Below, piece by piece: positions 47,121 through 55,721 of a stretch of 64,000 bases of DNA; the first letter of the stretch is position 1; each line of letters begins with the position of its first letter. The notes under the pieces were generated by a model. It was not told the DNA's origin and did not search any database. It saw nothing but the letters and a program-made list of their open reading frames with translations. The position numbers were made by a program, and so were the translations under genes. This DNA is from UBA695 sp042691655 (GTDB lineage Bacteria; Verrucomicrobiota; Verrucomicrobiia; Chthoniobacterales; Chthoniobacteraceae): contig CP170506.1 in assembly GCA_042691655.1 (NCBI GenBank), forward strand, positions 4,464,001 to 4,528,000, in the 5' to 3' direction.

Positions 47121-47741
47121 AAATGAAGTGGCAAAAAGAGGGGCGACTTTAACGCCAAAAAACGAGGGCGTCTACAGAGGAAACAGAGAAAAACTTCCCC
47201 TGGGTTACTCCGGTTCCAGCTTTACATCCCACCCTAAAACATGGAAATTCGCCAAAGCTGGCACCCGCCGCCAGCGAGCGCACGACTTCAGAGAGGTGAA
47301 AGTCCTCTTCGGGCGGCACACTGGCCGTTCGTAGCCTGTGGTAACTGCGTCGTCGAGAGGCGGGGTGGGGAGCAACCGACAGGCGAAACGCCGATCCATA
47401 AGTAAGACAATGCTAAACTCGATTCGGCCAGATACGGCGGCGAGCCTGCTCCCGAAGGGCGAAGCCAGACATCGCAAGCCCTCCGCAAAGGAAGAAGGCG
47501 ACTGCGAGAACCTGTGTCGCGGACAGACAGTGGGCGCGATTACAACAGGGCCGTATAGGGTGGTTGGAGATGGAGCGGCAGGAAGGAGACGTGTAGTGAA
47601 GCAGGGATCACGAGCCGGGAATAGGACGGTGTTCATGAGCCAAAGGGCTCCGAAGAGCCGCCCGGAAGGTGACAGAGCCCTCGTAGTAGCGTGGAAGCGG
47701 GGCAATGCCCGTGGAGCGAAGGAGGGCAGGAAGGTGGAAAC

Positions 47742-48932
47742 GTGAAAGCCACAACAAGGGAAGACCCCTCGCCAACATTGGTCGCAAGGCCTAGAACGGG
47801 CGAAGAACCCCGGTTCCGATGGAACTGGGTGCAACCCGAGGTGTGGACGACACGCATGTTGACGGCCCTGGAAACGGGGATGAAAAGGACCAAATGGCAC
47901 AGCCTGATGGACAAAATATGGTCCAGCGGCAATCTGGCGGCATCGGCGCGCAAAGTGATCGCCAACGGCGGCAGCGCCGGAATCGATCGCCAGAACGTGC
48001 GGCAATACGCCCTGCAAGAGGCGGCCCAAACCCGCAGCCTCCAAAGGCAACTGAAAGCGGGGAACTATAAGCCCCAAGCCGTCAGACGGGTATGGATACC
48101 CAAATCAGGGAGCAAGGAACTGCGGCCGCTGGGGATCCCGGCGGTGAGAGATCGCGTCGTGCAGACGGCGCTACGCCAAGCCATCGAGCCGATCTTCGAG
48201 CGGGAATTTGCGCCGCAGAGCTACGGGTTCAGGCCCGGGCGAGGCTGCAAGGACGCGCTTCGGGAAGTGGACCGACATCTCAAGGCGGGCCGCCACTGGG
48301 TAGTGGATGCCGACTTGAAGAGCTATTTTGACACGATCCCGCACAAGAAACTCATGCGGCAAATCGGCGAGAAAATAGCAGACGGAAGCGTACTGAGGCT
48401 GATCGAGGCAATGCTCAAAGCCGGGGTCATGGAGAGCGCAACAGACTGGAAGCCGACGCAAACCGGAGCGCCCCAGGGAGCGGTCATAAGCCCGCTGCTA
48501 GCGAACATATACCTTGATCCGCTGGATTGGGAAATGGCGTGGGCAGGCCGGGAAATGATCCGCTACGCGGATGATTTTGTCATCCTGTGTAAGAGCGAAG
48601 AAGAAGCCCAAGAGGCATTGGAGGCAGTCAAAGCCTGGGTGGAGCAGAACGGACTCAAGCTGCATCCGGAAAAGACACGGATCGTGGACGCCCGAGCCAA
48701 GGGAGGGTTCGACTTCCTGGGCTACCACTTTGAGCGAGGCTGGAAATGGCCACGCAAGAAAAGCATGGACAAGCTCAAGGAAGCGATCCGAGGCAAGACC
48801 CGGCGCACCGAGGGCAGAAGCCTCGGAGCAATCATCGCGGACCTCAACCGGACACTTGGCGGCTGGTTTGAATACTTCAAACAGAGCAACCGGTGGACGT
48901 TTGATAGCGTGGACAAATACGTCCGAGGGTGA
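47742..48932 (+). pseudogene. group II intron reverse transcriptase/maturase, interrupted by an in-frame TGA
   Basis: 396 aa from GTG 47742 (ribosome site AGGAAGG just upstream) to TGA 48930-48932. RT motifs are intact: RRVWIPKSGSKELRPLGIP, SYGFRPGRGCKDAL, VVDADLKSYFDTIPH, TGAPQGAVISPLLANIYL and IRYADDFVILC, followed by the first part of the maturase domain (LGGWFEYFKQ). After the TGA the same frame goes on for 50 codons to TAA 49083-49085 and encodes the usual end of this family (LQSILRRRNGMRGRGRG, RWPKAYFTAQGL, ARQSL). One base change from CGA or TGG would explain the stop. The reverse transcriptase part may still work; the maturase end is lost unless the stop is read through. Confidence 0.85.
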
Positions 48933-49098
48933 CTGCAAAGCATCCTGCGAAGGCGCAACGGAATGCGAGGACGCGGGCGCGGATTCGACCGAAACCGATG
49001 GCCCAAGGCCTATTTCACCGCCCAAGGCCTGACATCCTTGGTTCAGGCACATGGGGCGGCACGTCAATCTCTACAAAGAGGATAAACCACCAACTGGA

Positions 49099-49131
49099 GA
49101 GCCGGATGCGGGAGACCCGCCAGTCCGGTTC
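49099..49131 (+). ncRNA. group II intron domain V
   Basis: 33-nt hairpin GAGCCGGATGC...GTCCGGTTC, the catalytic core of the ribozyme, with the expected lower stem, two-base bulge region and short apical loop. Intact by eye. Confidence 0.85.
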
Positions 49132-49309
49132 GGAGGGAGGGGCGATGGCGACACCGTTCCTACCCCTATCTTTAGAACCCCGTCGAAAACGGCTGGCAAT
49201 AGCCGAAATTCTATTGCCGTTTCCGGGCTATTTTATATGGCCGGGGGGCGGCGGTGCATGTCCAGACCTCGCGGTTAAAGACCGTCGCGGCTGTTTTTTG
49301 ACGGCTTAT

Positions 49310-49352
49310 CAACTCCCGGCCTCCTTCGGATCCACCGAAGGAGGCTGAGTTG
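49310..49352. repeat. long perfect hairpin downstream of the intron
   Basis: GCCTCCTTCGG atcca CCGAAGGAGGC (11 bp perfect), extended by CAACT/AGTTG at the base. No T tail, so not a standard terminator on the plus strand. It precedes the small GYF-domain gene by 21 bp. Confidence 0.6.
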
Positions 49353-49373
49353 TAAAAAGCCAAAAAGACAGCA

Positions 49374-49583
49374 ATGGATATGAATATCACCCCAGGGTCC
49401 GAAAACCCGCTTGCCCGTTGGTATTATGCGGTGGGCGAACATAGCGTGGCAGGCCCGGTCACGATCGAAGCCCTCCACTTTCTTCTTCTGAAAGGTGAGA
49501 TCACTTTTGAGACGCCGGTGCTCCCCGAGCGCGGCGGCGGCCCTTGGCAGCCTTGTCGTATTGTTTTTACCGGCGAGAAGTGA
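49374..49583 (+). CDS. small GYF_2-like domain protein
   Basis: 69 aa. RWYYAVGEHSVAGPVTIEAL, the GEITFETPVLPE segment and the late WQP match the GYF_2 pattern (W-Y-Y ... GP ... L ... G ... T.V ... W). These short domains often bind proline-rich peptides or sit at the N-terminus of membrane proteins; here it stands alone. No clear ribosome site. Confidence 0.6.
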   Translation: MDMNITPGSENPLARWYYAVGEHSVAGPVTIEALHFLLLKGEITFETPVLPERGGGPWQPCRIVFTGEK

Positions 49584-49661
49584 TGCTTTTTGCGCGTTCG
49601 GTTGGCCCCGCAATGGAGTTGCGGGTGCAAGTGCGTTCCCAAATCAGAGTTTGGGAACGAG

Positions 49662-49759
49662 GAAAAATAGGAGTCCTATAAAAAAGGCAGAGGGCTCACG
49701 CAAAGGCGCAAAGGCGCAAAGAGTCCTGCCTTTCTTTGCGCCTTTGCGTCTTTGCGTGA
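49662..49759 (-). repeat. composite CGCAAAG palindrome element, copy in inverted orientation
   Basis: Tail (GAAAAATAGGAGTCCTATAA, AAAAGGCAGAGGGC) comes first, then the core palindrome 49696-49759. This is the reverse of the order at 45004 and 52133, so the element inserts in both orientations. Confidence 0.8.
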
Positions 49760-49770
49760 GATTCAATGCC

Positions 49771-51633
49771 TTAGTTCTCCGCCGAGTGCAGCCCGCCCGC
49801 GCCTGCTTTGAAGGCGATGATCATGCGCTCCTCGTCGCCGGGGCGGGCCTTGGAGCAGTTCCAGAGGCACGCGCCGCAGTGGACGCATTTCTCGCGGTCG
49901 AACGCCGGGACGCCGCCCGCTTCGCCGGGGGCGATGGCCTGGCCGGAGCAGCCTTCGATGCAGATGCGCTCCTGGCAGGTCGTGCAGACCTCCGGGTGGG
50001 TGAAGACGACGTGGTCGGCGTAGCCGGGAGGGGCCTGGACTTTGCCGCCGAGGAGGAGTGAGTCCTGGTGCGAGATGAGGAGTGCGCCGTCGTAGGGGAT
50101 GGCGGGCCAGCCTGCGCGTTCCATCAACGCGCCGTGGAGGGGCGTGCCTTTGGCGGCACAGTCGCGGCGGATGGCCTCGATTTCGTCGGCGGGGATGCGG
50201 CCTTTGTAGTATTCCTCCAGGGTGGGGATGCGTTTGTAGGGCTGGACGGGTTCGCCGCCGGGGCTGAGTACGCCGCCGGTCAGGCCGGTGACGGCCATGC
50301 CGATGAGGCCGGGGATGAAGCCTTTCTGGAAGCCGTTGCGCGATTTCTCGGCTACGCGTCCCTCGGTTTCGAGCCAGCTCGCGCGGCGGCGGGAGACGTA
50401 GGCGGCTTCGAGGTTTTCTTTGGTAAAGGGTTTGGCCGCTTTAAGAAGTTCGAGGACTCCCTCGGCCAGTTGCACGCCGCTGGCCCAGGCTTCGTCGACG
50501 CCGGAGCCGGTAAGGACGTTGGTGGTGCCGCTTCCCTCGCCAATGCGCGCAAAGCCGTCGCCCGCGAGGCGGGGTTCGCCGTGCAGGCCGGATTCGCCGA
50601 GCGTTTTGGCCCCCCAGGAGCGGAGCTTGCCCCCGTCGAGGTAGCGCCAGAGGTAGGGGTGGAGCATCCAGTGCTGGAGGTAGCGGTAGGCAGTGCGCAC
50701 GGGGCTGTCGAACCAGGTGGGGACGAAGATGCCCAGCGAGGCGACGTTGTCGGGGTGGACGTAGAGGAAGCCAAAGATCTCGGGCTCGGGGTAGCCGAAG
50801 GTGTGCAGGACGGTGCCGGGTTTGAGCGGGGTGCCTGCGGGGAGGTCGATGACGAATTTCATGCCGATGGCCCAGTCCCGGGCGCGGTGGCCCTCGGGCA
50901 GGCCGAGGCGTTCGTCGAGCTGCGCGCCGATGGGGCCGACGGGGCCGTCGCCGATGACGGTGAGGGCGGCGCGGATATCCATGCCGGGCATGAAGCCGTC
51001 GGTGGGGGTGCCCGCTTTATCAACGCCTTGGTCGAGGAGCCGGACGCCGACGACTTTGCCGTCTTCAAAAAGGGCTTCGGAGACCGGGGTGCCGGGCCAG
51101 ACTTGGACGGCTCCGGTAGCCTGGACCTGTGCGCCGACCCATTGCATGAACTGGCCCATGGAGAGGACCATGCCGGGCTTTTTGTGCAGAAAGGGCGGGG
51201 TCCAGGGGAGGTCGAGGGCGTCGTGCTCGACGGGAAGGGCCCACTTGAGGGCTTTGATGGCGGCATCGGCGGCCTTCATGAGGGCCGGGCGGCGGCTCGC
51301 GCCGGTGGGGTCCAGGAGGTAAAGGACTTTTTCGGCCTCGACGGGGGTGGCCATGGGGATGCCTGCCTCGTCCAGCTCGGGATAGGAGCCGCGGATAGCC
51401 CGGGCGCGGGTGACGACTCCCGAGACGCCGAAGCCGATGTCGTCGGCCCGCTCGTAACACATCACTTGGGGCGGCATGCCAGGCATTGCGGCGCTTTCAA
51501 CGGCCGGGGTGCCGTCTTCGTTGACCAGTTTTTTGGTCAGCGTGGAAAGGAAGCCGCCCATGGCCGGGCCGAAGCCGACGCAGGCGATGTCTACGTCCAT
51601 ACGGGCGCGTTCGATGGGTGAGTCTGTGGTCAT
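49771..51633 (-). CDS. electron-transfer-flavoprotein:quinone oxidoreductase-like flavoprotein with ferredoxin domain
   Basis: 620 aa from ATG 51633 (MTTDSPIER); ATG 51600 just before DVDIACVGFGPAMGG is also possible. N-terminal FAD site (VDIACVGFGPAMGG), middle part like FixC/ETF-QO (VIGDGPVGPIG, FIPGLIGMAVTG) and a C-terminal FixX-like ferredoxin domain with CTTCQERICIEGC and CVHCGACLWNC. Carries electrons from ETF to quinone. It belongs functionally with etfBA and the acyl-CoA dehydrogenase although repeats and the intron now separate them. Confidence 0.85.
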   Translation of the reverse strand: MTTDSPIERARMDVDIACVGFGPAMGGFLSTLTKKLVNEDGTPAVESAAMPGMPPQVMCYERADDIGFGVSGVVTRARAIRGSYPELDEAGIPMATPVEAEKVLYLLDPTGASRRPALMKAADAAIKALKWALPVEHDALDLPWTPPFLHKKPGMVLSMGQFMQWVGAQVQATGAVQVWPGTPVSEALFEDGKVVGVRLLDQGVDKAGTPTDGFMPGMDIRAALTVIGDGPVGPIGAQLDERLGLPEGHRARDWAIGMKFVIDLPAGTPLKPGTVLHTFGYPEPEIFGFLYVHPDNVASLGIFVPTWFDSPVRTAYRYLQHWMLHPYLWRYLDGGKLRSWGAKTLGESGLHGEPRLAGDGFARIGEGSGTTNVLTGSGVDEAWASGVQLAEGVLELLKAAKPFTKENLEAAYVSRRRASWLETEGRVAEKSRNGFQKGFIPGLIGMAVTGLTGGVLSPGGEPVQPYKRIPTLEEYYKGRIPADEIEAIRRDCAAKGTPLHGALMERAGWPAIPYDGALLISHQDSLLLGGKVQAPPGYADHVVFTHPEVCTTCQERICIEGCSGQAIAPGEAGGVPAFDREKCVHCGACLWNCSKARPGDEERMIIAFKAGAGGLHSAEN

Positions 51634-51670
51634 GCGGTTTGTGTGGGAGGGGGGAAAAGGAGGGCCTATT

Positions 51671-51735
51671 CTCTCGCAAAGAGGCAAAGGCGCAAAGAAG
51701 GAATTTAATCGGGAACTCAGGAACTCGGGAAAAAG
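51671..51735. repeat. half copy of the CGCAAAG repeat joined to a GGAACTCAGGAA repeat
   Basis: 51671-51697 has one arm of the CGCAAAG palindrome (CTCTCGCAAAGAGGCAAAGG); 51708-51735 has ATCGGGAACTCAGGAACTCG, one arm of the second repeat family whose full hairpin lies at 63119-63187. No gene here. Confidence 0.7.
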
Positions 51736-51754
51736 AGAAGGAAACTTCTTTTGA

Positions 51755-52003
51755 TTACCGCCCAGAACTTTTGGCAGCCAGCGTAACGACCTCAGACAAG
51801 TCTAGCTCCAGAGCAACGCTGATACGGAAAAAAGTTTCGAGCGTTGGCTTGCGGATTCCGCGTTCGACGTAGCTCAACATTTGCTGGGAGATCCCGGCCC
51901 GTTCAGCCACGGCGCTCATGGTCAAGTTCTTGCGCAGCCGCTCTTCTTTGAAAATCCGCGCCATGGCAGCGCTGAAGGAATGGACGGTGGAAGTCTTGAG
52001 CAT
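51755..52003 (-). CDS. XRE-family HTH transcriptional regulator
   Basis: 82 aa. HTH_3 domain: IFKEERLRKNLTMSAVAERA, GISQQMLSYVERGIRKPTLE, TFFRISVALELDLSEVV. No extra domain and no toxin partner in sight. Upstream gene of the ETF-quinone oxidoreductase on the same strand (121 bp apart, with repeats between), so it may control that module or itself through the palindrome at 52040. Confidence 0.88.
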   Translation of the reverse strand: MLKTSTVHSFSAAMARIFKEERLRKNLTMSAVAERAGISQQMLSYVERGIRKPTLETFFRISVALELDLSEVVTLAAKSSGR

Positions 52004-52039
52004 TCACGCAGCATAAAAGAATGTCCGCTTGACAAGATA

Positions 52040-52055
52040 TCTCACTATAGTGAGA
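52040..52055. promoter_or_regulatory. perfect 16-bp palindrome, probable operator
   Basis: TCTCACTATAGTGAGA, a perfect dyad 37 bp before the XRE start codon and outside all repeats. Size and place fit an autoregulatory operator of an XRE dimer. Confidence 0.65.
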
Positions 52056-52132
52056 CTGCTTCCCTCGTTCCGAGGCCCTGGCACCACACCCTCCATGCGG
52101 CTTGCGTGGAGGGTGTGAATGGGGCAAAAAAT

Positions 52133-52305
52133 AGACAGATCCCCATGCCCCGCAGCTGTGGGGCTCCACGCGGCATGAAAAAGGGGGAATTCTATTCTCA
52201 CGCAAAGACGCAAAGGCGCAAAGAGTCCTGCCTTTCTTTGCGCCTTTGCGGCTTTGTGTGAGCCCTCTGCCTTTTTTCTAGGACACCTATTTTCGGCTTA
52301 GCCCC
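52133..52305 (+). repeat. composite CGCAAAG palindrome element, copy 2
   Basis: Same head-core-tail order as 45004-45165 with few changes (core 52198-52261; tail CTCTGCCTTTTTTCTAGGAC). The stretch 52056-52620 contains no supported gene: it is made of this copy plus the tandem unit that follows. Confidence 0.85.
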
Positions 52306-52323
52306 CTCGTTTTGTCTTGTTTC

Positions 52324-52616
52324 CCCTCGTTACGAATCCAGATTTCACAAGCCGCTGCAAAACAGAGTGAGGGTGTGCACGTGCGAAAAAGGCATTTATT
52401 CTCACGCAAAGACGCAAAGGCGCAAAGGGTCCTGCCTTTCTTTGCGGCTTTGCGGCTTTGCGTGAGAATAAATGCCTTTTTTCTAGGACACCTATTTTCG
52501 GCTTAGCTCCCTCGTTACGAATCCAGATTTCACAAGCCGCTGCAAAACAGAGTGGGGGTGTGCACGTCGGAAAAAGGCATTTATTCTCACGCAAAGACGC
52601 AAAGGCGCAAAGGGTC
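52324..52616 (+). repeat. tandem duplication of about 185 bp containing the palindrome element
   Basis: CCCTCGTTACGAATCCAGAT starts at 52324 and again at 52509. Each unit carries TTTCACAAGCCGCTGCAAAA, GTGTGCACGT and the CGCAAAG core (52402-52465 complete; 52587-52616 one arm only). The second copy is cut off exactly where the GxxExxY gene begins. Confidence 0.8.
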
Positions 52617-52620
52617 GATG

Positions 52621-53013
52621 CTACTCGTCGAGGCCGTTTACGACGCGAAAAATGCCGTTCCTGATAACAGAGGAGCCAAAGTTGATTAGCAACCCCAGAC
52701 GGGTTCCGCTCAGTCGGAGATAGGTCAGTAGTTGCTTTTTGTGTACCGGGGCGATGGTTTCGACGGATTTCAGTTCGATCAGCAATTTGTTCTGCACGAC
52801 CATATCCGCACGAAAGCCTTCGTCGAATTTGACGCCATCATAAAAAATGGGCACCGGCTTCTGTCGAACCACGGCTAACCCTCTCTTTTCCAATGCGCGA
52901 GCCAATACAACTTCGTAAACCGACTCAAGCAAACCAGGGCCAAGTTCCTGGTGAATATGGAACGCCGCGTCGACCGCTATTTGGGCGATCTCGTTTTCGG
53001 AAAGATTGGGCAT
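52621..53013 (-). CDS. GxxExxY family protein
   Basis: 130 aa from ATG 53013 (an upstream ATG at 53034 lies in the flanking repeat). Carries HQELGPGLLESVYEVVLARA, giving the GxxExxY motif, plus DGFRADMVV-type (EGFRADMVVQNKLLIELKS) D-E-K residues of a PD-(D/E)XK-like core. Biochemical function unproven; a nuclease-like fold has been suggested for the family. Both ends touch CGCAAAG repeats (52587-52616 and 53019-53073). Confidence 0.88.
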   Translation of the reverse strand: MPNLSENEIAQIAVDAAFHIHQELGPGLLESVYEVVLARALEKRGLAVVRQKPVPIFYDGVKFDEGFRADMVVQNKLLIELKSVETIAPVHKKQLLTYLRLSGTRLGLLINFGSSVIRNGIFRVVNGLDE

Positions 53014-53018
53014 CGATT

Positions 53019-53073
53019 TCACGCAAAGACGCAAAAAGTCTGTCTTTCTTTGCGCCTTTGCGTCTTTGCGTGA
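53019..53073. repeat. CGCAAAG palindrome, core copy
   Basis: TTCACGCAAAGACGCAAAAAG paired with CTTTGCGCCTTTGCGTCTTT; core only, without the head and tail parts. Lies between the GxxExxY start and the acyl-CoA dehydrogenase stop. Confidence 0.8.
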
Positions 53074-53084
53074 GATATTTCTTC

Positions 53085-55142
53085 TTAGAGCGGGTAATCG
53101 AGCGCCTCGGGGATCATCACCCGGGCGAGCGACTGGGCGGCGCGGTCTTTGGCGAGGCGCGATCCGGCAAGGCTGGCGTCGAGGGCCGCGCGCTGGGCGG
53201 CAAACTCGGCGATTTCTGCCGGTTCGGCGTTGTAGCCGTAGACGAGTTCGGCGCAGATGCGGCCCGCTTCGCCCGCCGCCGTGGCCGCGTGGACGTGGGC
53301 CAGGTCGGTGAGGAAGGCGACGGTGCCGGGCAGCCCTTCGGAGAGCGACGGGTCGTTGGCTCCCTGCTCTTCGAGCCGGAGGATGTCGACGATCTGCTGA
53401 CGCGTGGCGACGAGCCAGGATAGGGCGTCGGCCAGCGGGAAGGTGACGCCCTGGCGGCTCTTGGCGTAGAGCTTCGCGCCGTTGGCGTCTTTGGCGGTTT
53501 CCAGATGGCGCAGGCTCCAGAGCCAGAGTTCCATGCCCTTGGCGAGCGCCGCCGCGCCGGTGGCGGGCTTGGTGACGGCAAGGGTGTTGAGTTCCTCGAT
53601 CCAGCCCTCAAACTGGGTGAGGAAGAGGGCGTTGCTCATGGTGATGGAGAGCTGGAGGCGCTGGACGGCTTCGGGCCCCTCGTAGGTGGCTTCGAGCTGG
53701 GTATCGTTCCACTTCTGGAAAAGGAAGGCGGGACAATCCTCGGTGATGCCGTAGCCGCCCATGAGGCTGACGGCCTCGCGCAGGAGGGTGGAGCCGTGGC
53801 CGGTGTTCCAAAGCTTGGTGGCCGGGCAGAGGACGTTGGCCAGGGCGTCGATGCGGGCGAACTGGATGAGCGGATCGGCCTTGGAGAAGGCCTCTTCGCG
53901 CTCCCCTGGGGGAAGCTTGCAAAGCTCGATGGCGTCGGCCTGGTTCTGCATGAGGACCTTGAAGGCGGCGCGGCCGGTGAGGCCTTTTTCTTCGAGGAAG
54001 CGGTCTTTGGTTTTTTCGTGCACGTCGACTTCGTCGTACAGGCGCGAGGTGGCAAAGCCGAGGGATGCGCCCGCTTCGCCGCCCGCCCAGATGTCGACCA
54101 GGCGGTGGAGGGCGTCTTCTTTCTGCTGGATGCCGAGCTCGAACCGGGGCGAACCGGGTTTGACGCCGTCGCCGCCGCGGAAGCGGTTGCGCTGGTAGCG
54201 GATGACGGGCTCGATGGCGGAAAGGACCTTGGCGGTGGTCATGAGGCCGACCGGCACGCGGGTGCGCTTGAAGACGGCTTCGATGACTTCGCCGTGGGAG
54301 TATTTCGGGATAATGACGCCGTCTTTGACGGTGTAGCCGCCGACGATGCGGCTGGCGGGCACGGTGAGGTTGAACACCGGGTCGCGCGTGGAGGAGAGCT
54401 GGTGGACCATTTTCTTGGTCGGGACACCCCGGTCGAAGACGCCGGGATCGCCCGCCTCCAGGATGACCATGAAGCTGCCTTTGATGCGGGGATCGGTCGA
54501 TTCGACGGCGGCGGTGACGACGTCGGCGAAGGCCATGCCGGTGATGAACCGGGCGCGCTTGTCGATGTGGAGGAGGGGCTCGCCCCCGTCGATCCATTCG
54601 GCGACTTCGGCTTTGCCGCAAAGCATGCCGGTTTCGACGCCGACAAAGGGGATCGGTTCGGTGAGCGCGAAGGCGGCGCGAATTTGCGGACGCTCGTCGC
54701 CGGGCTGGCGCGGGGCGGCGAGGCCGAGGTAGTGGGCGCGCTGCTCGGGCGTGCCGCGTTCGTGGATGGGGGCTAGGCCAAGGTTGCTGGCGAGGCTGCT
54801 GGTGGCGGCACCGGCGTCCACCCAGGCGAGCTCGAAGCCCATCAGCGCAAAGGCGAGGTTCTTGGGCCCTTCGATGAAGCCGCCCAGCTCCACGTCGAGA
54901 CCGGCGGCGGTGATGCCGCTCTCATCGTAAACGGGGAGGAGCGCGGCCTTGCCATCGGTCCATTCGTGGCTGTTGCGGCCCCCCTCGGCGACCAGCCGGG
55001 CCACGGGGCCGCGGGCGACGCAGCGGGTGGCCTGGACCAGCATGGCGAGGTCGTAGCGGTCGGCGAAGCCCCAGAGGATCTGGCGGACGCCATCGCCGGG
55101 CAGGGTTTGCAGGGTCGGAACAGAGGTATCGGTGCTCTCCAT
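53085..55142 (-). CDS. acyl-CoA dehydrogenase, long form
   Basis: 685 aa from ATG 55142. Acyl-CoA dehydrogenase fold: AFALTEP (FAD/substrate loop), FNLTVPASRIVGG, LREAVSLMGGYGITED and LEATYEGPEAVQRLQLS, where the Glu of YEG is the expected catalytic base. A C-terminal extension of about 150 residues makes it longer than the usual ~380-aa enzymes, as in long-form FadE-type proteins. Electrons would go to the EtfBA pair and the quinone oxidoreductase in the same region. Substrate unknown. Confidence 0.87.
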   Translation of the reverse strand: MESTDTSVPTLQTLPGDGVRQILWGFADRYDLAMLVQATRCVARGPVARLVAEGGRNSHEWTDGKAALLPVYDESGITAAGLDVELGGFIEGPKNLAFALMGFELAWVDAGAATSSLASNLGLAPIHERGTPEQRAHYLGLAAPRQPGDERPQIRAAFALTEPIPFVGVETGMLCGKAEVAEWIDGGEPLLHIDKRARFITGMAFADVVTAAVESTDPRIKGSFMVILEAGDPGVFDRGVPTKKMVHQLSSTRDPVFNLTVPASRIVGGYTVKDGVIIPKYSHGEVIEAVFKRTRVPVGLMTTAKVLSAIEPVIRYQRNRFRGGDGVKPGSPRFELGIQQKEDALHRLVDIWAGGEAGASLGFATSRLYDEVDVHEKTKDRFLEEKGLTGRAAFKVLMQNQADAIELCKLPPGEREEAFSKADPLIQFARIDALANVLCPATKLWNTGHGSTLLREAVSLMGGYGITEDCPAFLFQKWNDTQLEATYEGPEAVQRLQLSITMSNALFLTQFEGWIEELNTLAVTKPATGAAALAKGMELWLWSLRHLETAKDANGAKLYAKSRQGVTFPLADALSWLVATRQQIVDILRLEEQGANDPSLSEGLPGTVAFLTDLAHVHAATAAGEAGRICAELVYGYNAEPAEIAEFAAQRAALDASLAGSRLAKDRAAQSLARVMIPEALDYPL

Positions 55143-55370
55143 AAACGGGTGTATAAAAAAAGGCGTGCAGGGGTTAATCAATCCGCCAACGGATGCGCGG
55201 GCCCGATGCACAATTTGTAAGAGATATTCTGTTCAGGTGCGCGGCGCAAGCCAAAGCCGTGAAGAGCCCTCCACAATAACCAACCTTCCCTTCTGGCGGC
55301 TTGACGATAAGCGGCAATTATTGTTTACTTGATTGTCACAAAGGCACAAACCACCCACCCCTTTACGGCC

Positions 55371-55628
55371 ATGATCGAACTCGAAGTCTACGCTGCCGGT
55401 GTACGCGACCTGAAAATCATCCTGGAGCTGGATCATGCGCTCGAGACGATGCCGGGCCTGCACTACAAAATCGACCGGAACCACGATATCGTCTATTTCG
55501 AGATCGAGGAACCGAAGGTGAACATTAAAGATCTGCTCAACCTGTTCCACCGCATCGGCTTGGAACCGAGCGTGGTCGGGCAGGTGCCGCCCGAGATGGA
55601 GAAGAAGAAGACGCAGGTGCTCCGCTAG
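55371..55628 (+). CDS. small protein with ferredoxin-like (ACT/HMA-type) fold pattern
   Basis: 85 aa from ATG 55371 (a TTG at 55329 would add 14). Alternating strands and helices (IELEVYAAGVRDLKIILEL, GLHYKIDRNHDIVYFEI, NIKDLLNLFHRIGLEPSVV) suggest a beta-alpha-beta-beta-alpha-beta domain without the CxxC of metal chaperones. No family recognised. Convergent with pit. Confidence 0.65.
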   Translation: MIELEVYAAGVRDLKIILELDHALETMPGLHYKIDRNHDIVYFEIEEPKVNIKDLLNLFHRIGLEPSVVGQVPPEMEKKKTQVLR

Positions 55629-55648
55629 CCCCGCCTTCGGAAGGATGC

Positions 55649-55676
55649 AAAAAGGGAGCGCTTGTTCGGCGCTCCC
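55649..55676 (-). terminator. Rho-independent terminator of the pit unit
   Basis: Read on the minus strand: GGGAGCGC cgaacaa GCGCTCCC then TTTTT. Perfect 8-bp stem after the Pit gene; on the plus strand it lacks a T tail. Confidence 0.82.
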
Positions 55677-55721
55677 TGTTCCAGCCATTACCAGCCATCT
55701 GACGGCTTCGGCTGGAATTTC

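Larger units (their letters stand above)
47276..49169 (+). mobile_element. group II intron
   Basis: About 1.9 kb. 3' end is well supported: domain V at 49099-49131 (GAGCCGGATGCGGGAGACCC ... CCGGTTC) and domain VI ending in TACCCCTAT at about 49169. The 5' end is approximate: GAGCGCACGAC at 47276, followed by the AGAGGTGAAAGTCCTCTTCG segment common in domain I. Domain IV carries a reverse transcriptase/maturase ORF. The intron begins right after a perfect 6-bp hairpin (GCTGGC acccgcc GCCAGC, 47257-47275) and interrupts no gene: it sits upstream of etfB on the other strand. Confidence 0.88.

Noticed and set aside
50068..51621. 517-codon open frame on the plus strand
   Set aside because: Antisense to the ETF-quinone oxidoreductase gene; no domain-like motifs.
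52324..52616. Tandem repeats considered as a CRISPR array
   Set aside because: Only two units of about 185 bp without short direct repeats and unique spacers; no cas genes.
52004..52620. Several short frames giving SRKDAKAQR / FAPLRLCV-type peptides
   Set aside because: They are translations of the CGCAAAG repeats on either strand and change with each repeat copy; not genes.
53505..54776. 423-codon open frame on the plus strand
   Set aside because: Antisense to the acyl-CoA dehydrogenase gene; low-complexity composition.
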